Source of the DNA: JACQFV01 sp964593585 | GTDB lineage: Bacteria; Zixibacteria; MSB-5A5; WJJR01 | Reading direction: 5' to 3' | Assembly (NCBI GenBank): GCA_964593585.1 | Contig: CAZQIZ010000005.1 | Location: forward strand, 61,550-125,549 | Length of the DNA stretch: 64,000 bases | Part shown: piece by piece, positions 28,322-37,391 of the stretch | Layout of the letters: every line of letters starts with the position of its first letter | Numbering within the stretch: position 1 is the first letter of the stretch | Position numbers and translations under genes: made by a program | Notes under the pieces: model-generated | The model's database searches: none | What the model saw: the letters and a program-made list of their open reading frames with translations, nothing else | Told to the model about the DNA's origin: nothing

Positions 28322-28732
28322 ATGCTTAAGAAGATCGCCCATATCTCGATTGCCGTCACCAACCTCGATCGCGCCTGCGCCTTCTACCACGATGTCATGG
28401 GCGGCGAGATCACCGACCGTCACCGTGTCGACGACCAGAAAGTGGAGGTGGCCTTCGTCAACTTCTCCGCCGGTACCAAGATCGAGTTGATCGCGCCCAC
28501 CCAGGAGGATTCGCCGGTCGGACGGTTCCTTGCCAAGCATGGCCCCGGCATCCACCACATCTGCTTCGAGACCGACAACATCGAAAAGCAAATGGCCTTC
28601 CTGTCCGATCATGGCGTGAAACTGATCGACGCCGCCCCCCGTCGCGGGGCCGAGCACGACAAGATCGCGTTTGTGCACCCGTCCTCGGCGCTCGGCACGC
28701 TGATTGAATTGTCCGAGCCGCTGAAGAAATAG
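28322..28732 (+). CDS. mce: Methylmalonyl-CoA epimerase
   Basis: This 136-aa VOC-fold enzyme interconverts (S)- and (R)-methylmalonyl-CoA. The metal-ligand His in IAHISIAV (H7), the GPGIHHICFETD segment and the C-terminal Glu in LGTLIELSEP fit the epimerase family. The AAGGAG ribosome binding site 6-7 bases before ATG 28322 fixes the start; a longer frame that overlaps the mutase was rejected. It lies 55 bases after the mutase gene and completes propionyl-CoA to succinyl-CoA conversion. Confidence 0.93.
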   Translation: MLKKIAHISIAVTNLDRACAFYHDVMGGEITDRHRVDDQKVEVAFVNFSAGTKIELIAPTQEDSPVGRFLAKHGPGIHHICFETDNIEKQMAFLSDHGVKLIDAAPRRGAEHDKIAFVHPSSALGTLIELSEPLKK

Positions 28733-28814
28733 GTGACCCGCCCCTCCCCCGCAGGCACGACGGTCAAACTCGGCCGTCGGGTTTTCACTTTGTGTCAAAC
28801 TGTCCTCTGATGGG

Positions 28815-28844
28815 TTGATTTCGCCCGTTGTGCTCCTGTATCTT
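28815..28844 (+). promoter_or_regulatory. Promoter before the CoA transferase genes (TTGATT-N18-TATCTT)
   Basis: TTGATT at 28815-28820 and TATCTT at 28839-28844 have an 18-base spacer. The start near 28851 would be 17 bases before the ATG at 28868, with a GAGGG ribosome binding site between. This suggests the second half of the island can be transcribed on its own. Confidence 0.55.
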
Positions 28845-28867
28845 CCTCGGCTCTGAGGGATGAGACG

Positions 28868-29572
28868 ATGAGCAAAGTCGTTGCCGATGCCCGCGAGGCG
28901 CTGTCGAAAGTTGATCTACGCGACGGAATGACCATCATGGCCGGCGGATTCGGCCTTTGCGGCATTCCGGAAAACCTGATCGCCGCCTTGCGCGATTCCG
29001 GCATCAAGAACCTCACCGTCATCAGCAACAACGCCGGCGTCGACGATTTCGGTCTGGGTTTGCTTTTGCAAACACGACAGATCCGCAAGATGATCTCCAC
29101 CTATGTCGGCGAGAACGCGATTTTCGAGCAGCAATACTTGAAGGGCGAATTGGAGATCGAATTCGTCCCGCAGGGCACCTTCGCCGAACGCATCCGCGCC
29201 GGCGGCGCCGGGATTCCGGGGTTTTACACTCCCACCGGTGTCGGCACGTTGGTGGCCGAAGGGAAGGAGACGAGGGTCATCGACGGGCGTGAGTATGTTC
29301 TTGAGCGCGGCCTGACCGCCGACCTGTCGCTGGTCAAGGCCTGGCGCGGCGATCCGCTCGGCAATCTGGTCTACCGCAAGACCGCGCGCAATTTCAACCC
29401 GATGATGGCCACCGCCGGACGCATCACGCTGGCGGAGGTCGAGGAAATGGTGCCGGTCGGCGCGATCGATCCGGACCACGTGCACACACCCGGCATCTAC
29501 GTTCACCATCTTTTCCAGGGTGCGCGCTACGAAAAGCGCATCGAACAGCGCACGACGCGTCCCCGTCCCTGA
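28868..29572 (+). CDS. scoA: 3-oxoacid CoA-transferase subunit A
   Basis: This 234-aa protein is the alpha subunit of a two-subunit family I CoA transferase. The family signature DGMTIMAGGFGLCGIPENL, the LTVISNNAG strand and the VFRKTARNFNP-type segment (LVYRKTARNFN) are visible. Together with subunit B it swaps CoA between succinyl-CoA (or acetyl-CoA) and acetoacetate-type acids. The succinyl-CoA made by the mutase and the acetoacetyl-CoA thiolase two genes downstream make a succinyl-CoA:3-ketoacid transferase the most likely activity. It has its own probable promoter. Confidence 0.92.
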   Translation: MSKVVADAREALSKVDLRDGMTIMAGGFGLCGIPENLIAALRDSGIKNLTVISNNAGVDDFGLGLLLQTRQIRKMISTYVGENAIFEQQYLKGELEIEFVPQGTFAERIRAGGAGIPGFYTPTGVGTLVAEGKETRVIDGREYVLERGLTADLSLVKAWRGDPLGNLVYRKTARNFNPMMATAGRITLAEVEEMVPVGAIDPDHVHTPGIYVHHLFQGARYEKRIEQRTTRPRP

Positions 29573-29578
29573 GCCGCC

Positions 29579-30238
29579 ATGCCGACCAATCCGCAGGATC
29601 GCATCATCCGCCGCGCCGCGCAGGAACTGCGCGACGGCTACTACGTCAATCTCGGCATCGGGATGCCGACCCTCGTGGCCAACCACATCCCGCCGGGCGT
29701 GAACATTGTTCTGCAATCAGAGAATGGCCTGCTCGGCATTGGTCCGTTCCCGTATCCCGGCGAAGAAGATCCGGACTTGATCAACGCCGGCAAGCAAACC
29801 ATCACGGAGATTCCGGGTTCATCCTACTTCTCTTCGGCCGATTCATTCGCCATGATCCGCGGCGGCCATGTCGACATCACCATCCTCGGTGCGATGCAAG
29901 TCTCGCAGTACGGCGATCTGGCCAACTGGATGATTCCCGGCAAACTGATCAAAGGGATGGGCGGCGCGATGGACCTGGTGGCCGGTGCCCGGCATGTCAT
30001 CGTCACGATGACCCATACCGCCAAGGACGGCTCGCACAAGATTCTCAAAGAGTGCAATCTGCCGCTGACCGGACGGCGGTGTGTCGACATGATCATCACC
30101 GAGTATGCCGTCTTCGATGTGGACGCGCAGAACGGGCTTCTGTTGAAGGAAAAGACCGCCGACGTCACGCTGGAACAGCTCGCGCAGATGACCGGTTGTG
30201 ACTTCGCGGTGGCCAACGAGTTGAGAACCCTCACGTGA
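29579..30238 (+). CDS. scoB: 3-oxoacid CoA-transferase subunit B
   Basis: This 219-aa beta subunit carries the catalytic glutamate in LQSENGLLGIGPFP, which forms the CoA-thioester intermediate. GIGMPTLVANHIP and the conserved GGAMDLVAGA are present. It starts 6 bases after subunit A, so the pair is translationally linked. Specificity follows from context as described for subunit A and is an inference. Confidence 0.93.
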   Translation: MPTNPQDRIIRRAAQELRDGYYVNLGIGMPTLVANHIPPGVNIVLQSENGLLGIGPFPYPGEEDPDLINAGKQTITEIPGSSYFSSADSFAMIRGGHVDITILGAMQVSQYGDLANWMIPGKLIKGMGGAMDLVAGARHVIVTMTHTAKDGSHKILKECNLPLTGRRCVDMIITEYAVFDVDAQNGLLLKEKTADVTLEQLAQMTGCDFAVANELRTLT

Positions 30239-30240
30239 CG

Positions 30241-30296
30241 GCGGGCCAAAGACCCGTCCCGCAAGGCGCAAAGGCGGGTGACAACCCCGCCTCTAC
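30241..30296. repeat. Palindromic repeats between scoB and the thiolase gene
   Basis: GCGGG/CCCGC pairs flank 30241-30262. GGCGGG (30273-30278) pairs with CCCGCC (30286-30291), followed by TCTACATGGC. The second is an inverted copy of the GTAGnGGCGG palindrome family. Confidence 0.5.
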
Positions 30297-30319
30297 ATGG
30301 CAAGCAAACGAGGTGCACA

Positions 30320-31516
30320 ATGCCGAACCCCCAGAATGAAGCCGTCATCCTCTCCGCCTGCCGCACGGCGATCGGCGCCTACCAGGGCGGGCTGTCGAAC
30401 TTCAGCGCGACGCAATTGGGCGCGGTCGCCATCCGCGAGGCGGTCCGTCGCGCCGGCATCGGCGACGATGATATCGATGAAGTGATCATGGGCCAGGTGG
30501 TGCAGGCGGGCGTCGGTCAGGCCCCGGCGCGCCAGGCGGCCATCCACGGCGGCGTGCCGTCGGCGGTCGGCTGCATGACCATCAACAAGGTTTGCGGTTC
30601 CGGTCTCAAGGCCGTCATGCTCGCCGCCCAGTCGATCCGCGCCGGCGATCAGAAATTGATCGTCGCCGGCGGCATGGAGTCGATGTCCAACACGCCGTTC
30701 GTTCTGCACGGCGCCAAGAAGGGGCTGAAGTTCGGCGATCAGATCATGAAGGACTCCATGGTCCTCGATGGCCTCTGGGACTCGTTCAACAACTTTCACA
30801 TGGGCAACGCCGCCGAACTGACGGCGAAGAAGTCGAACATCACCCGCCGCGACCAGGACGAGTACGCCGCCGGCTCGCACGCCAAGGCGCTGGCCGCCAT
30901 CGCATCCGGCAAGTTCGCCGCTGAAATCGTGCCGGTCGAAGTCCCGCAGCGCAAGGGCGATCCCATCAAGTTTGAAAAGGACGAGTGCCCCCGTCCCGGC
31001 ACTACCGTCGACACGCTCGCCAATCTCAAGCCGGCATTCCAGAAGGACGGCACTGTCACCGCGGGCAATGCGCCCGGCCTCAACGATGGCGCCAGCGCGC
31101 TCATCGTCGCCTCGCGCGCCTATGCGCAGACGCACAACATCAAGCCGCTGGCCCGCGTCATCGACTACGCCGTCGCCGGCACCGACCCCGAATTGCTCTT
31201 TTACTCGCCCATCTATGCGGTGCGCAAGCTGATGCAGAAACTGAACGTCGAGATCAACCACTGGGACCTAATCGAAGCCAACGAGGCCTTCGCGGCGCAG
31301 TGCATCGCCGATGGCCGTGAATTGGGCTGGGACTGGGACCGGGTCAATGTTCACGGCGGTGCGATTGCCCTCGGGCATCCGATCGGCGCCTCCGGGGCGC
31401 GCATCCTCACCACGCTCATCTACGCGCTCAAGGACCGCAACAAGTCCCGGGGCTTGGCCACTCTCTGCCTCGGCGGCGGTAACGCGGTCGCCCTGGCCAT
31501 CGAAATCGAGAACTGA
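30320..31516 (+). CDS. Acetyl-CoA acetyltransferase (thiolase)
   Basis: This 398-aa type II thiolase cleaves or forms acetoacetyl-CoA. The nucleophile C92 lies in INKVCGSGLKAV. The NEAFAAQ motif, the His in GGAIALGHPIGASG, and the C-terminal CLGGGNAVAL (acid/base Cys; usually CIGGGQG) are present. The start ATG 30320 has an AGGTG-like ribosome binding site; an upstream in-frame ATG lies in a repeat and was not used. It is followed after 8 bases by the hydroxyacyl-CoA dehydrogenase. Direction in vivo is probably degradative given the neighbours. Confidence 0.93.
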   Translation: MPNPQNEAVILSACRTAIGAYQGGLSNFSATQLGAVAIREAVRRAGIGDDDIDEVIMGQVVQAGVGQAPARQAAIHGGVPSAVGCMTINKVCGSGLKAVMLAAQSIRAGDQKLIVAGGMESMSNTPFVLHGAKKGLKFGDQIMKDSMVLDGLWDSFNNFHMGNAAELTAKKSNITRRDQDEYAAGSHAKALAAIASGKFAAEIVPVEVPQRKGDPIKFEKDECPRPGTTVDTLANLKPAFQKDGTVTAGNAPGLNDGASALIVASRAYAQTHNIKPLARVIDYAVAGTDPELLFYSPIYAVRKLMQKLNVEINHWDLIEANEAFAAQCIADGRELGWDWDRVNVHGGAIALGHPIGASGARILTTLIYALKDRNKSRGLATLCLGGGNAVALAIEIEN

Positions 31517-31524
31517 GGAACATC

Positions 31525-32394
31525 ATGAGCGCTTCCGCACACATCAGGAATGTCGCCGTCCTCGGAGCCGGCACCATGGGCAATGGAATTGCTCACGTCT
31601 TCGCGCAGAGCGGTTTTGCCGTCACGCTGATCGACACGACTCCCGAGATCCTCTCCCGCGCGCTGGCCACCATCACCGCCAACCTCGATCGTCAGGTGAA
31701 AAAGGGCGTCCTCACCGACGCCGACAAGGCCGCCGCCCTTGCCCGGCTCAAAACCAGCAACATCACCGCCGACGTCGCCGGCTGCGAACTGGCCATCGAG
31801 GCAATCTTCGAGAATCTCGAGGTCAAACGCGACCTGTTGGGGAAGGTCGATCGCGCCTTGGGGGAGAAAGCGATCATCGCCACCAACACTTCGTCATTGC
31901 CGATCACGCTGCTGGCGGCCGCCACCGGACGTCCCGACCGGTTTGTCGGGATGCATTTCATGAATCCGGTCCCGGTGATGAAACTGGTGGAGATCATCCG
32001 CGGGCATCGCACCTCCGACGAAACGATGGCGGTCATCGTCGACCTCTGCGCGCGGCTGGGCAAGACCGGCGTCAGCGTCAACGACTACCCCGGCTTTGTC
32101 TCCAACCGCGTGCTGATGCCGCTCATCAACGAAGCGATTTTCTGCCTGATGGAGGGCGTTGCCGAAGCGCCGGCGATCGATGAAGTGATGAAGCTGGGCA
32201 TGAATCACCCGATGGGCCCGCTGACGCTGGCCGACTTCATCGGGCTGGATGTCTGTCTCGATATCATGAATGTGCTCCATACCGGATTGGGCGATCCCCG
32301 CTACCGACCCTGCCCGTTGCTGAAAAAGATGGTGCAGGCCGGGCATCTCGGACGCAAGAGCGGCCGGGGATTTTACGACTACGCCAAAGCCTAA
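31525..32394 (+). CDS. 3-hydroxybutyryl-CoA dehydrogenase
   Basis: This 289-aa NAD(P)-dependent enzyme interconverts 3-hydroxyacyl-CoA and 3-ketoacyl-CoA. The N-terminal Rossmann motif VLGAGTMGNGIAHVFA, the catalytic region MHFMNPVPVMKLVEII (the His of the HxxNP motif), and the C-terminal MGPLTLADFIGLD are canonical. A GAGGAA ribosome binding site precedes the ATG. It is a stand-alone short version without an enoyl-CoA hydratase domain. No crotonase gene occurs in the island, so that step must be encoded elsewhere. Confidence 0.94.
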   Translation: MSASAHIRNVAVLGAGTMGNGIAHVFAQSGFAVTLIDTTPEILSRALATITANLDRQVKKGVLTDADKAAALARLKTSNITADVAGCELAIEAIFENLEVKRDLLGKVDRALGEKAIIATNTSSLPITLLAAATGRPDRFVGMHFMNPVPVMKLVEIIRGHRTSDETMAVIVDLCARLGKTGVSVNDYPGFVSNRVLMPLINEAIFCLMEGVAEAPAIDEVMKLGMNHPMGPLTLADFIGLDVCLDIMNVLHTGLGDPRYRPCPLLKKMVQAGHLGRKSGRGFYDYAKA

Positions 32395-32442
32395 CGGGAG
32401 CGTGGACTAACCAGTCGCCGCGTCCACTGAGGAAGAGACACC

Positions 32443-33591
32443 GTGTTTGACCACACACTGACCGACGAACAGAAGATGCTGCGCGATGCCGCGCGCGAGT
32501 TTTGCGACAAACGCGTCCGACCCAATGTTGAGGCCTGGGACCACGCCGAACGTGTCCCCGATGAGATCTTCAAGGAGATGGTCGAGCTTGGCTACTTCAG
32601 TCTGCTCTGCCCGGAGGAATACGGGGGCATGGGGCTGGATGCGGTCTCCTATGCCGTCATGCACGAGGAGTTCAATCGCGCCTCGGCCGGCCTGGGGATC
32701 ATCATGTCGGTGCACAACTCGCTGGTCGGCGGGGCGATCCGGCACTTCGGCAGCGAGGAGCAGCGCCGCCAGTGGCTGCCGGCCATGTGCGCCGGCAAAC
32801 TGGGCGCCTATTGTCTCTCCGAGCCGCATTCGGGCACCGATGCGGGCGCCCTGCGGCTCTCGGCGAAGTCCGACGGCGATTCGTATGTCCTCAACGGCGA
32901 GAAGATGTTTGTCACCAACGCCGACTACGCCAGTTTCTACCTGGTCTTCTGCCGCACCGACGTCAACGCCGGCACCCGCGGCATCAGCGCCGTGTTGGTC
33001 GACCGTCACACTGCCGGAGTTGCCGTGGGCAAACCCGAGCGCAAGATGGGTATCAAGTGCTCCGACACCCGCTCGGTCTCCTTCGTCGATGTGCGCGTTC
33101 CCAAAGCCAACCGTCTGGGCGAAGAAGGGCAGGGGTTCAAAGTCGCGCTGTCGCAACTGGATCATGGCCGCATCGGGGTCGCGATCCAGGCGCTGGCCAT
33201 CGGCGAGGCCGCCTATGAGGAGGCGCTAAAGTACTCCAAAGTCCGCGAGCAGTTCGGCAAGCCGATCTGCGAGTTCCAGGCCATCGCCTTCAAACTGGCT
33301 GACATGCGGATGAGGCTGGACGCGACCCGGCTGATGGTCGACCATGCCGTCCGCCGTATGGGCGCCGGCGAGAAAGTCACCCGTGAGGCCTCCGAGGCCA
33401 AGCTCTTCGCCTCGGAGACCGCCAACTGGGTCGCCGATCAGGCCGTGCAGATTCACGGCGGCTACGGGTACATGAAGGAGTACGCGGTCGAGCGTTACTT
33501 CCGCGATGCCCGCATCACCGAAATCTACGAAGGCACCTCCGAAGCGCAGCGCATCGTCATTTCAAGGGCCATCCTTGCGGAGCAAAAGTAG
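32443..33591 (+). CDS. Acyl-CoA dehydrogenase, short-chain type
   Basis: This 382-aa FAD enzyme has a GTG start with a GAGGAAGAG ribosome binding site. CLSEPHSGTDAG, KMGIKCSDTRSVSF and RITEIYEGTSEAQR (catalytic Glu) match short-chain acyl-CoA dehydrogenases. Its position after the hydroxybutyryl-CoA dehydrogenase favours butyryl-CoA. It ends 2 bases before the next acyl-CoA dehydrogenase, so the two are co-expressed. Substrate is inferred. Confidence 0.92.
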   Translation: MFDHTLTDEQKMLRDAAREFCDKRVRPNVEAWDHAERVPDEIFKEMVELGYFSLLCPEEYGGMGLDAVSYAVMHEEFNRASAGLGIIMSVHNSLVGGAIRHFGSEEQRRQWLPAMCAGKLGAYCLSEPHSGTDAGALRLSAKSDGDSYVLNGEKMFVTNADYASFYLVFCRTDVNAGTRGISAVLVDRHTAGVAVGKPERKMGIKCSDTRSVSFVDVRVPKANRLGEEGQGFKVALSQLDHGRIGVAIQALAIGEAAYEEALKYSKVREQFGKPICEFQAIAFKLADMRMRLDATRLMVDHAVRRMGAGEKVTREASEAKLFASETANWVADQAVQIHGGYGYMKEYAVERYFRDARITEIYEGTSEAQRIVISRAILAEQK

Positions 33592-33593
33592 AC

Positions 33594-34745
33594 ATGTGGT
33601 GGGATCCCAAAGTCGAAGAGTTCCGATGCCAGGTCCGCGAGTTTGCCGAAACGGTTGTGGCGCCCGCCGGCGACCGGATGGATCAGGCCGCCGAGTTTGA
33701 GCCGGCTCTCCTGCAGGAACTGAAGAACCGCAAGCTCCTCAGTCTGCTCTGCCCGCGCGAGTTCGGAGGGCCGGGTTCCGACACGCTCTCGTACGCGGTC
33801 GCCGTCGAGGAGCTCTCTCGGGTCTGCGGCTCGACCGGAATCACCGTCGCCGCCGCCAATTCGCTGGGTGTTTATCCCATCGATGTCTTCGGCAATGCCG
33901 AGCAGCGTCGCCGGGTTCTCACCGGCGTGGCCGACAAGGGCGACATGATCGTCTTCGGCCTCACCGAACCGGGCGCCGGTTCCGATGCCTCCGGCACCAA
34001 GACCACCGCGGTGCGCGACGGCAACGATTGGGTCATCAATGGCGGCAAGTGCTTCATCACCAACCCGCATTTCGCCGAATGGGTGATCTGCACCGCCGTC
34101 ACCCGGCCCGGCATCGGCGCCAAGGGGATTTCGTCCTTCCTCCTGCACAAGAGCACGCCCGGCTTCTCGGTGGGGAAGAAGGAAAACAAGATGGGGCTGC
34201 GCGGCTCCGACACCGCGACGCTTCACTTCGATAATGTGCGCGTCTCGAACGATCAGATGCTCGGCCCGGAAGGGGAGGGGTTCAAGCAGTTCATGAAGAC
34301 CCTCGATGGCGGTCGCATCTCGATCGGCGCCATGGCCCTCGGTCTGGCGCAAGGGGCATATGAAATCGCCGCGCGCTATGCCAAGACGCGCATCCAGTTC
34401 GGCAAACCGATCGCCGAGCATCAGGCCATCCAGTTCAAACTGGCCGACATGGGCACACAGATCGAAGCCGCGCGCCATCTGGTCTACCATGCCGCCTGGC
34501 TGAAGGATCAGGGCAAGCCCTTCGCCAAGCAGTCGGCGATGGCCAAGTTGTTTGCCTCCGAAATCGGCCATCAATGCGCCTACCAGGCGATCCAGGTCCT
34601 CGGCGGCCATGGCTACATTACCGCCAACCGGGTCGAACGTCACTTCCGCGACGTGAAACTCTGCGAGATCGGCGAAGGCACTTCGGAAATCCAACGCATT
34701 GTCATTTCCCGTTATATCCTGCGTGAGTTTGACAACGTGGTTTAA
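33594..34745 (+). CDS. Acyl-CoA dehydrogenase, third paralogue
   Basis: This 383-aa FAD enzyme has FGLTEPGAGSDASG, KMGLRGSDTATLHF and the C-terminal CEIGEGTSEIQR, which keeps the catalytic Glu but has Gly instead of the usual Tyr before it. The ATG is only 2 bases after the previous stop. It differs clearly from its two paralogues in the N-terminal domain and probably handles a different acyl-CoA, for example a branched one. It is the last gene of the island; a 230-base gap with a new promoter follows. Confidence 0.92.
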   Translation: MWWDPKVEEFRCQVREFAETVVAPAGDRMDQAAEFEPALLQELKNRKLLSLLCPREFGGPGSDTLSYAVAVEELSRVCGSTGITVAAANSLGVYPIDVFGNAEQRRRVLTGVADKGDMIVFGLTEPGAGSDASGTKTTAVRDGNDWVINGGKCFITNPHFAEWVICTAVTRPGIGAKGISSFLLHKSTPGFSVGKKENKMGLRGSDTATLHFDNVRVSNDQMLGPEGEGFKQFMKTLDGGRISIGAMALGLAQGAYEIAARYAKTRIQFGKPIAEHQAIQFKLADMGTQIEAARHLVYHAAWLKDQGKPFAKQSAMAKLFASEIGHQCAYQAIQVLGGHGYITANRVERHFRDVKLCEIGEGTSEIQRIVISRYILREFDNVV

Positions 34746-34878
34746 GTCCCGATGCATGTTTCACGCGCCGGCGGCCATAGGCCTGCAACGTTTCCCTGCC
34801 GCGGGGCGTAGAACACATGGGTCGTGTCAGACCCGTCGCGATCGCCGGCGACCCTGACAATTTCGGGGCGGAAACCGC

Positions 34879-34906
34879 TTGAAATCGCCGCGCGGGATGT
34901 TATGAT
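34879..34906 (+). promoter_or_regulatory. Promoter of ilvE (TTGAAA-N16-TATGAT)
   Basis: TTGAAA at 34879-34884 and TATGAT at 34901-34906 are 16 bases apart. The start near 34913 would give a 63-base leader to the ATG at 34976. Both boxes are close to consensus. The rest of the 34746-34975 gap shows no gene. Confidence 0.55.
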
Positions 34907-34975
34907 AGGTTGTCGTCGCTGGTTTGCGGACGTGGACGAAACGGCACTCACACTCCCACCCCCCGGGGAGGTCGT

Positions 34976-35929
34976 ATGGCGTTGGAGAAGGTCGACAAGA
35001 TCTGGATGAACGGCGAGTTCGTCGACTGGGACGATGCCCGCATCCATATCCTCTCGCACGTTGTCCACTACGGTTCATCCGTGTTCGAGGGGCTGCGCTG
35101 TTACAAGAACGCCCGCGGCTCCGCCATCTTCCGGTTGCAGGACCACACCAAGCGCCTGTTCAACTCCGCCAAGATCTACCGGATGGAGGTGCCGTACACC
35201 CCCGACGAGATCAACGCCGCCACCATCGAGTTGATCTCGCTGAACAACCTCGAAGAATGCTACATCCGCCCGGTGATCTACCGCGGCTACGGCTCGATGG
35301 GTGTCAATCCCGCCGGCTGCCCGGTCGATGTCGCCATCGCGGTCTGGAACTGGGGCAAGTACCTGGGGCCGGAGGCGCTGGAAAACGGCGTCGATGTCTG
35401 CGTCTCGTCGTGGAACCGGATGGCCCCGAACACATTCCCCGCCCTGGCCAAGACCGCCGCCAACTACATGAATTCGCAGTTGATCAAGATGGAGGCCATC
35501 GCCAACGGCTATGCCGAAGGCATCGCTCTCGACACCGCCGGATACATATCCGAAGGGTCGGGCGAAAACGTCTTCCTCGTCCACAACGGCGTCCTCTCCA
35601 CGCCGCCGGTTGCCTCCTCGGTGCTCTCCGGGATCACCCGCGACACGGTGATGCGGCTGGCCGAAGAGATGGGAATCAAGGTGCTCGAGGAGCGGCTCCC
35701 GCGCGAGGCGCTCTACACCGCCGACGAGGTCTTTCTGTCCGGATCGGCAGCCGAGATTACCCCGATCGCCTCGGTGGACCGCATTCCAATCGGCAACGGC
35801 CGTCGCGGCCCGATCACCAAGCGTCTCCAGGAGCGCTATTTTGCCATCATCGGCGGCGAGGCGCCCGACAACTATGGCTGGCTGACCCCGGTCACTATCA
35901 AACGCCCGCAGCCGGTCGGCGCCCGCTGA
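34976..35929 (+). CDS. ilvE: Branched-chain-amino-acid aminotransferase
   Basis: This 317-aa class IV PLP enzyme transaminates Leu, Ile and Val with 2-oxoglutarate. K159 in ALAKTAANYMNSQL matches the PLP lysine position of E. coli IlvE. SEGSGENVFLV and the LSGITRDTV substrate/PLP-phosphate segment are present. A GGGGAGG ribosome binding site 5 bases before the ATG fixes the start. It has its own promoter. Next to an acyl-CoA dehydrogenase island with isobutyryl- and propionyl-type steps, it may act in branched-chain amino acid breakdown as well as synthesis (inference). Confidence 0.94.
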   Translation: MALEKVDKIWMNGEFVDWDDARIHILSHVVHYGSSVFEGLRCYKNARGSAIFRLQDHTKRLFNSAKIYRMEVPYTPDEINAATIELISLNNLEECYIRPVIYRGYGSMGVNPAGCPVDVAIAVWNWGKYLGPEALENGVDVCVSSWNRMAPNTFPALAKTAANYMNSQLIKMEAIANGYAEGIALDTAGYISEGSGENVFLVHNGVLSTPPVASSVLSGITRDTVMRLAEEMGIKVLEERLPREALYTADEVFLSGSAAEITPIASVDRIPIGNGRRGPITKRLQERYFAIIGGEAPDNYGWLTPVTIKRPQPVGAR

Positions 35930-35953
35930 TCCGATTCCATCAGAGAAACCCGT

Positions 35954-35977
35954 AGAGGCGGCTCTCGAGCCGCCTCT
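35954..35977. repeat. GGCGG palindrome after ilvE
   Basis: AGAGGCGGCTC and GAGCCGCCTCT form an 11-bp stem around two bases, preceded by CCCGT. It belongs to the same dispersed family as 10473-10545 and 58035-58060. It may end ilvE transcripts, but no T-tract follows. Confidence 0.6.
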
Positions 35978-36046
35978 GGCGCATTAGAGCCGATCGCAGA
36001 TCCCAGAATCCACCGCCCGGCCCCGTCACAATCCTTCCAGACCCAC

Positions 36047-36075
36047 TTGTTAAGTCCCGCAATCTTTGCTATCTC
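36047..36075 (+). promoter_or_regulatory. Possible glyA promoter (TTGTTA-N17-TATCTC)
   Basis: TTGTTA at 36047-36052 and TATCTC at 36070-36075 have a 17-base spacer. The start near 36082 leaves about 42 bases of leader containing the AGGAGA ribosome binding site. Confidence 0.4.
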
Positions 36076-36123
36076 ACCTCCGGTGTGTCCCTTGCGGACA
36101 CACCCCGACCAGGAGATGCTGCC

Positions 36124-37386
36124 ATGTCCGCCCTTGCCCAGACCGACCCCGAACTGTTCAACGCCATCCTCGGCGAAACGCACCGTCAGGCCGAAAAACT
36201 TGAACTGATCGCCTCGGAGAACTTCGTCTCCGAAGCGGTGCTCGAGGCGATGGGCGGGGTGATGACCAACAAGTACGCCGAGGGATACCCCGGTAAGCGG
36301 TACTATGGCGGCTGCGAATATGTGGACGTGGCCGAGAATCTGGCCCGTGAGCGGGCCAAGGCGCTCTTCGGCTGCGAGCACGCCAACGTCCAGCCGCACT
36401 CCGGATCGCAGGCCAACATGGGCGTCTATTTCACCGTGCTCAAGCCGGGTGACAAGATCATGGGGCTGAATCTCTCCCATGGCGGTCACTTGACCCATGG
36501 CCATCCGCTCAACTTCTCCGGGTTTCTTTTCAAAGTCTACGACTACGGCGTCACGCGCGAGACCGAGACCATCGATTACGATGCGATGATCGCCAAGGCG
36601 AAGGAGGTCAAGCCAAAGATGATCGTCGCCGGCGCCTCGGCTTATCCGCGCATTCTCGACTTCGCCAAATTCCGCGAAGCCGCCGATGCCTGCGGGGCCT
36701 ATCTCATGGTCGACATCGCCCACATTGCCGGACTGATCGTCGCCGGTCTGCATCCCTCGCCGGTCCCGTATGCCGATTTCGTCACCACCACCACCCACAA
36801 AACCCTGCGCGGCCCGCGCGGCGGGATGATCATGTGCAAGGAGAAGTACGCCAAGGATCTCGACCGCACCGTGATGCCGGGCATCCAGGGCGGGCCGCTC
36901 ATGCATGTGATTGCGGCCAAGGCGGTGGTCTTCAAGGAAGCTCTGCAGCCGGAGTTCAAGACCTACCAGAAGCAAATCGTCGCCAACGCCAGGTCCATGG
37001 CCGAACGGCTCAAGTCGCACGGCTACCACATCGTCTCTGGCGGCACCGACACCCACCTGATGCTGGTCTCGTTCATCGAGAAGGGCATCACCGGCAAGGC
37101 GGTCGAAGAGGCGCTCGACCGCGCCCGCATCACCGTGAACAAGAACTCGGTCCCGTTCGACCCGGCCAAGCCGCTGGTTACCTCCGGCATCCGCATCGGC
37201 ACGCCGGCGGTCACTACCCGCGGGATGAAGGAAGCCGAGATGATCCAGATTGCCGACATGATCCACCAGGTGATCGCCGATTTGGGCAATTCCTCGATCG
37301 AGCAGAAGGTCGCCGACGAGGTCATGGCCCTCTGCGCCCGTTTCCCGCTCTACGCGGCGCGTCTGCGCCAGCCGGCGGTCCGCTGA
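36124..37386 (+). CDS. glyA: Serine hydroxymethyltransferase
   Basis: This 420-aa PLP enzyme converts serine and tetrahydrofolate to glycine and methylene-tetrahydrofolate. K226 in TTTTHKTLRGPRGG is the PLP lysine. LIASENFVS, the YYGGCEYVD segment and SGIRIGTPAVTTRG are intact. The ATG at 36124 has an AGGAGA ribosome binding site; an in-frame ATG 39 bases upstream overlaps the leader and was not used. It probably has its own promoter. cutA follows by 5 bases. Confidence 0.96.
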   Translation: MSALAQTDPELFNAILGETHRQAEKLELIASENFVSEAVLEAMGGVMTNKYAEGYPGKRYYGGCEYVDVAENLARERAKALFGCEHANVQPHSGSQANMGVYFTVLKPGDKIMGLNLSHGGHLTHGHPLNFSGFLFKVYDYGVTRETETIDYDAMIAKAKEVKPKMIVAGASAYPRILDFAKFREAADACGAYLMVDIAHIAGLIVAGLHPSPVPYADFVTTTTHKTLRGPRGGMIMCKEKYAKDLDRTVMPGIQGGPLMHVIAAKAVVFKEALQPEFKTYQKQIVANARSMAERLKSHGYHIVSGGTDTHLMLVSFIEKGITGKAVEEALDRARITVNKNSVPFDPAKPLVTSGIRIGTPAVTTRGMKEAEMIQIADMIHQVIADLGNSSIEQKVADEVMALCARFPLYAARLRQPAVR

Positions 37387-37391
37387 CAGCC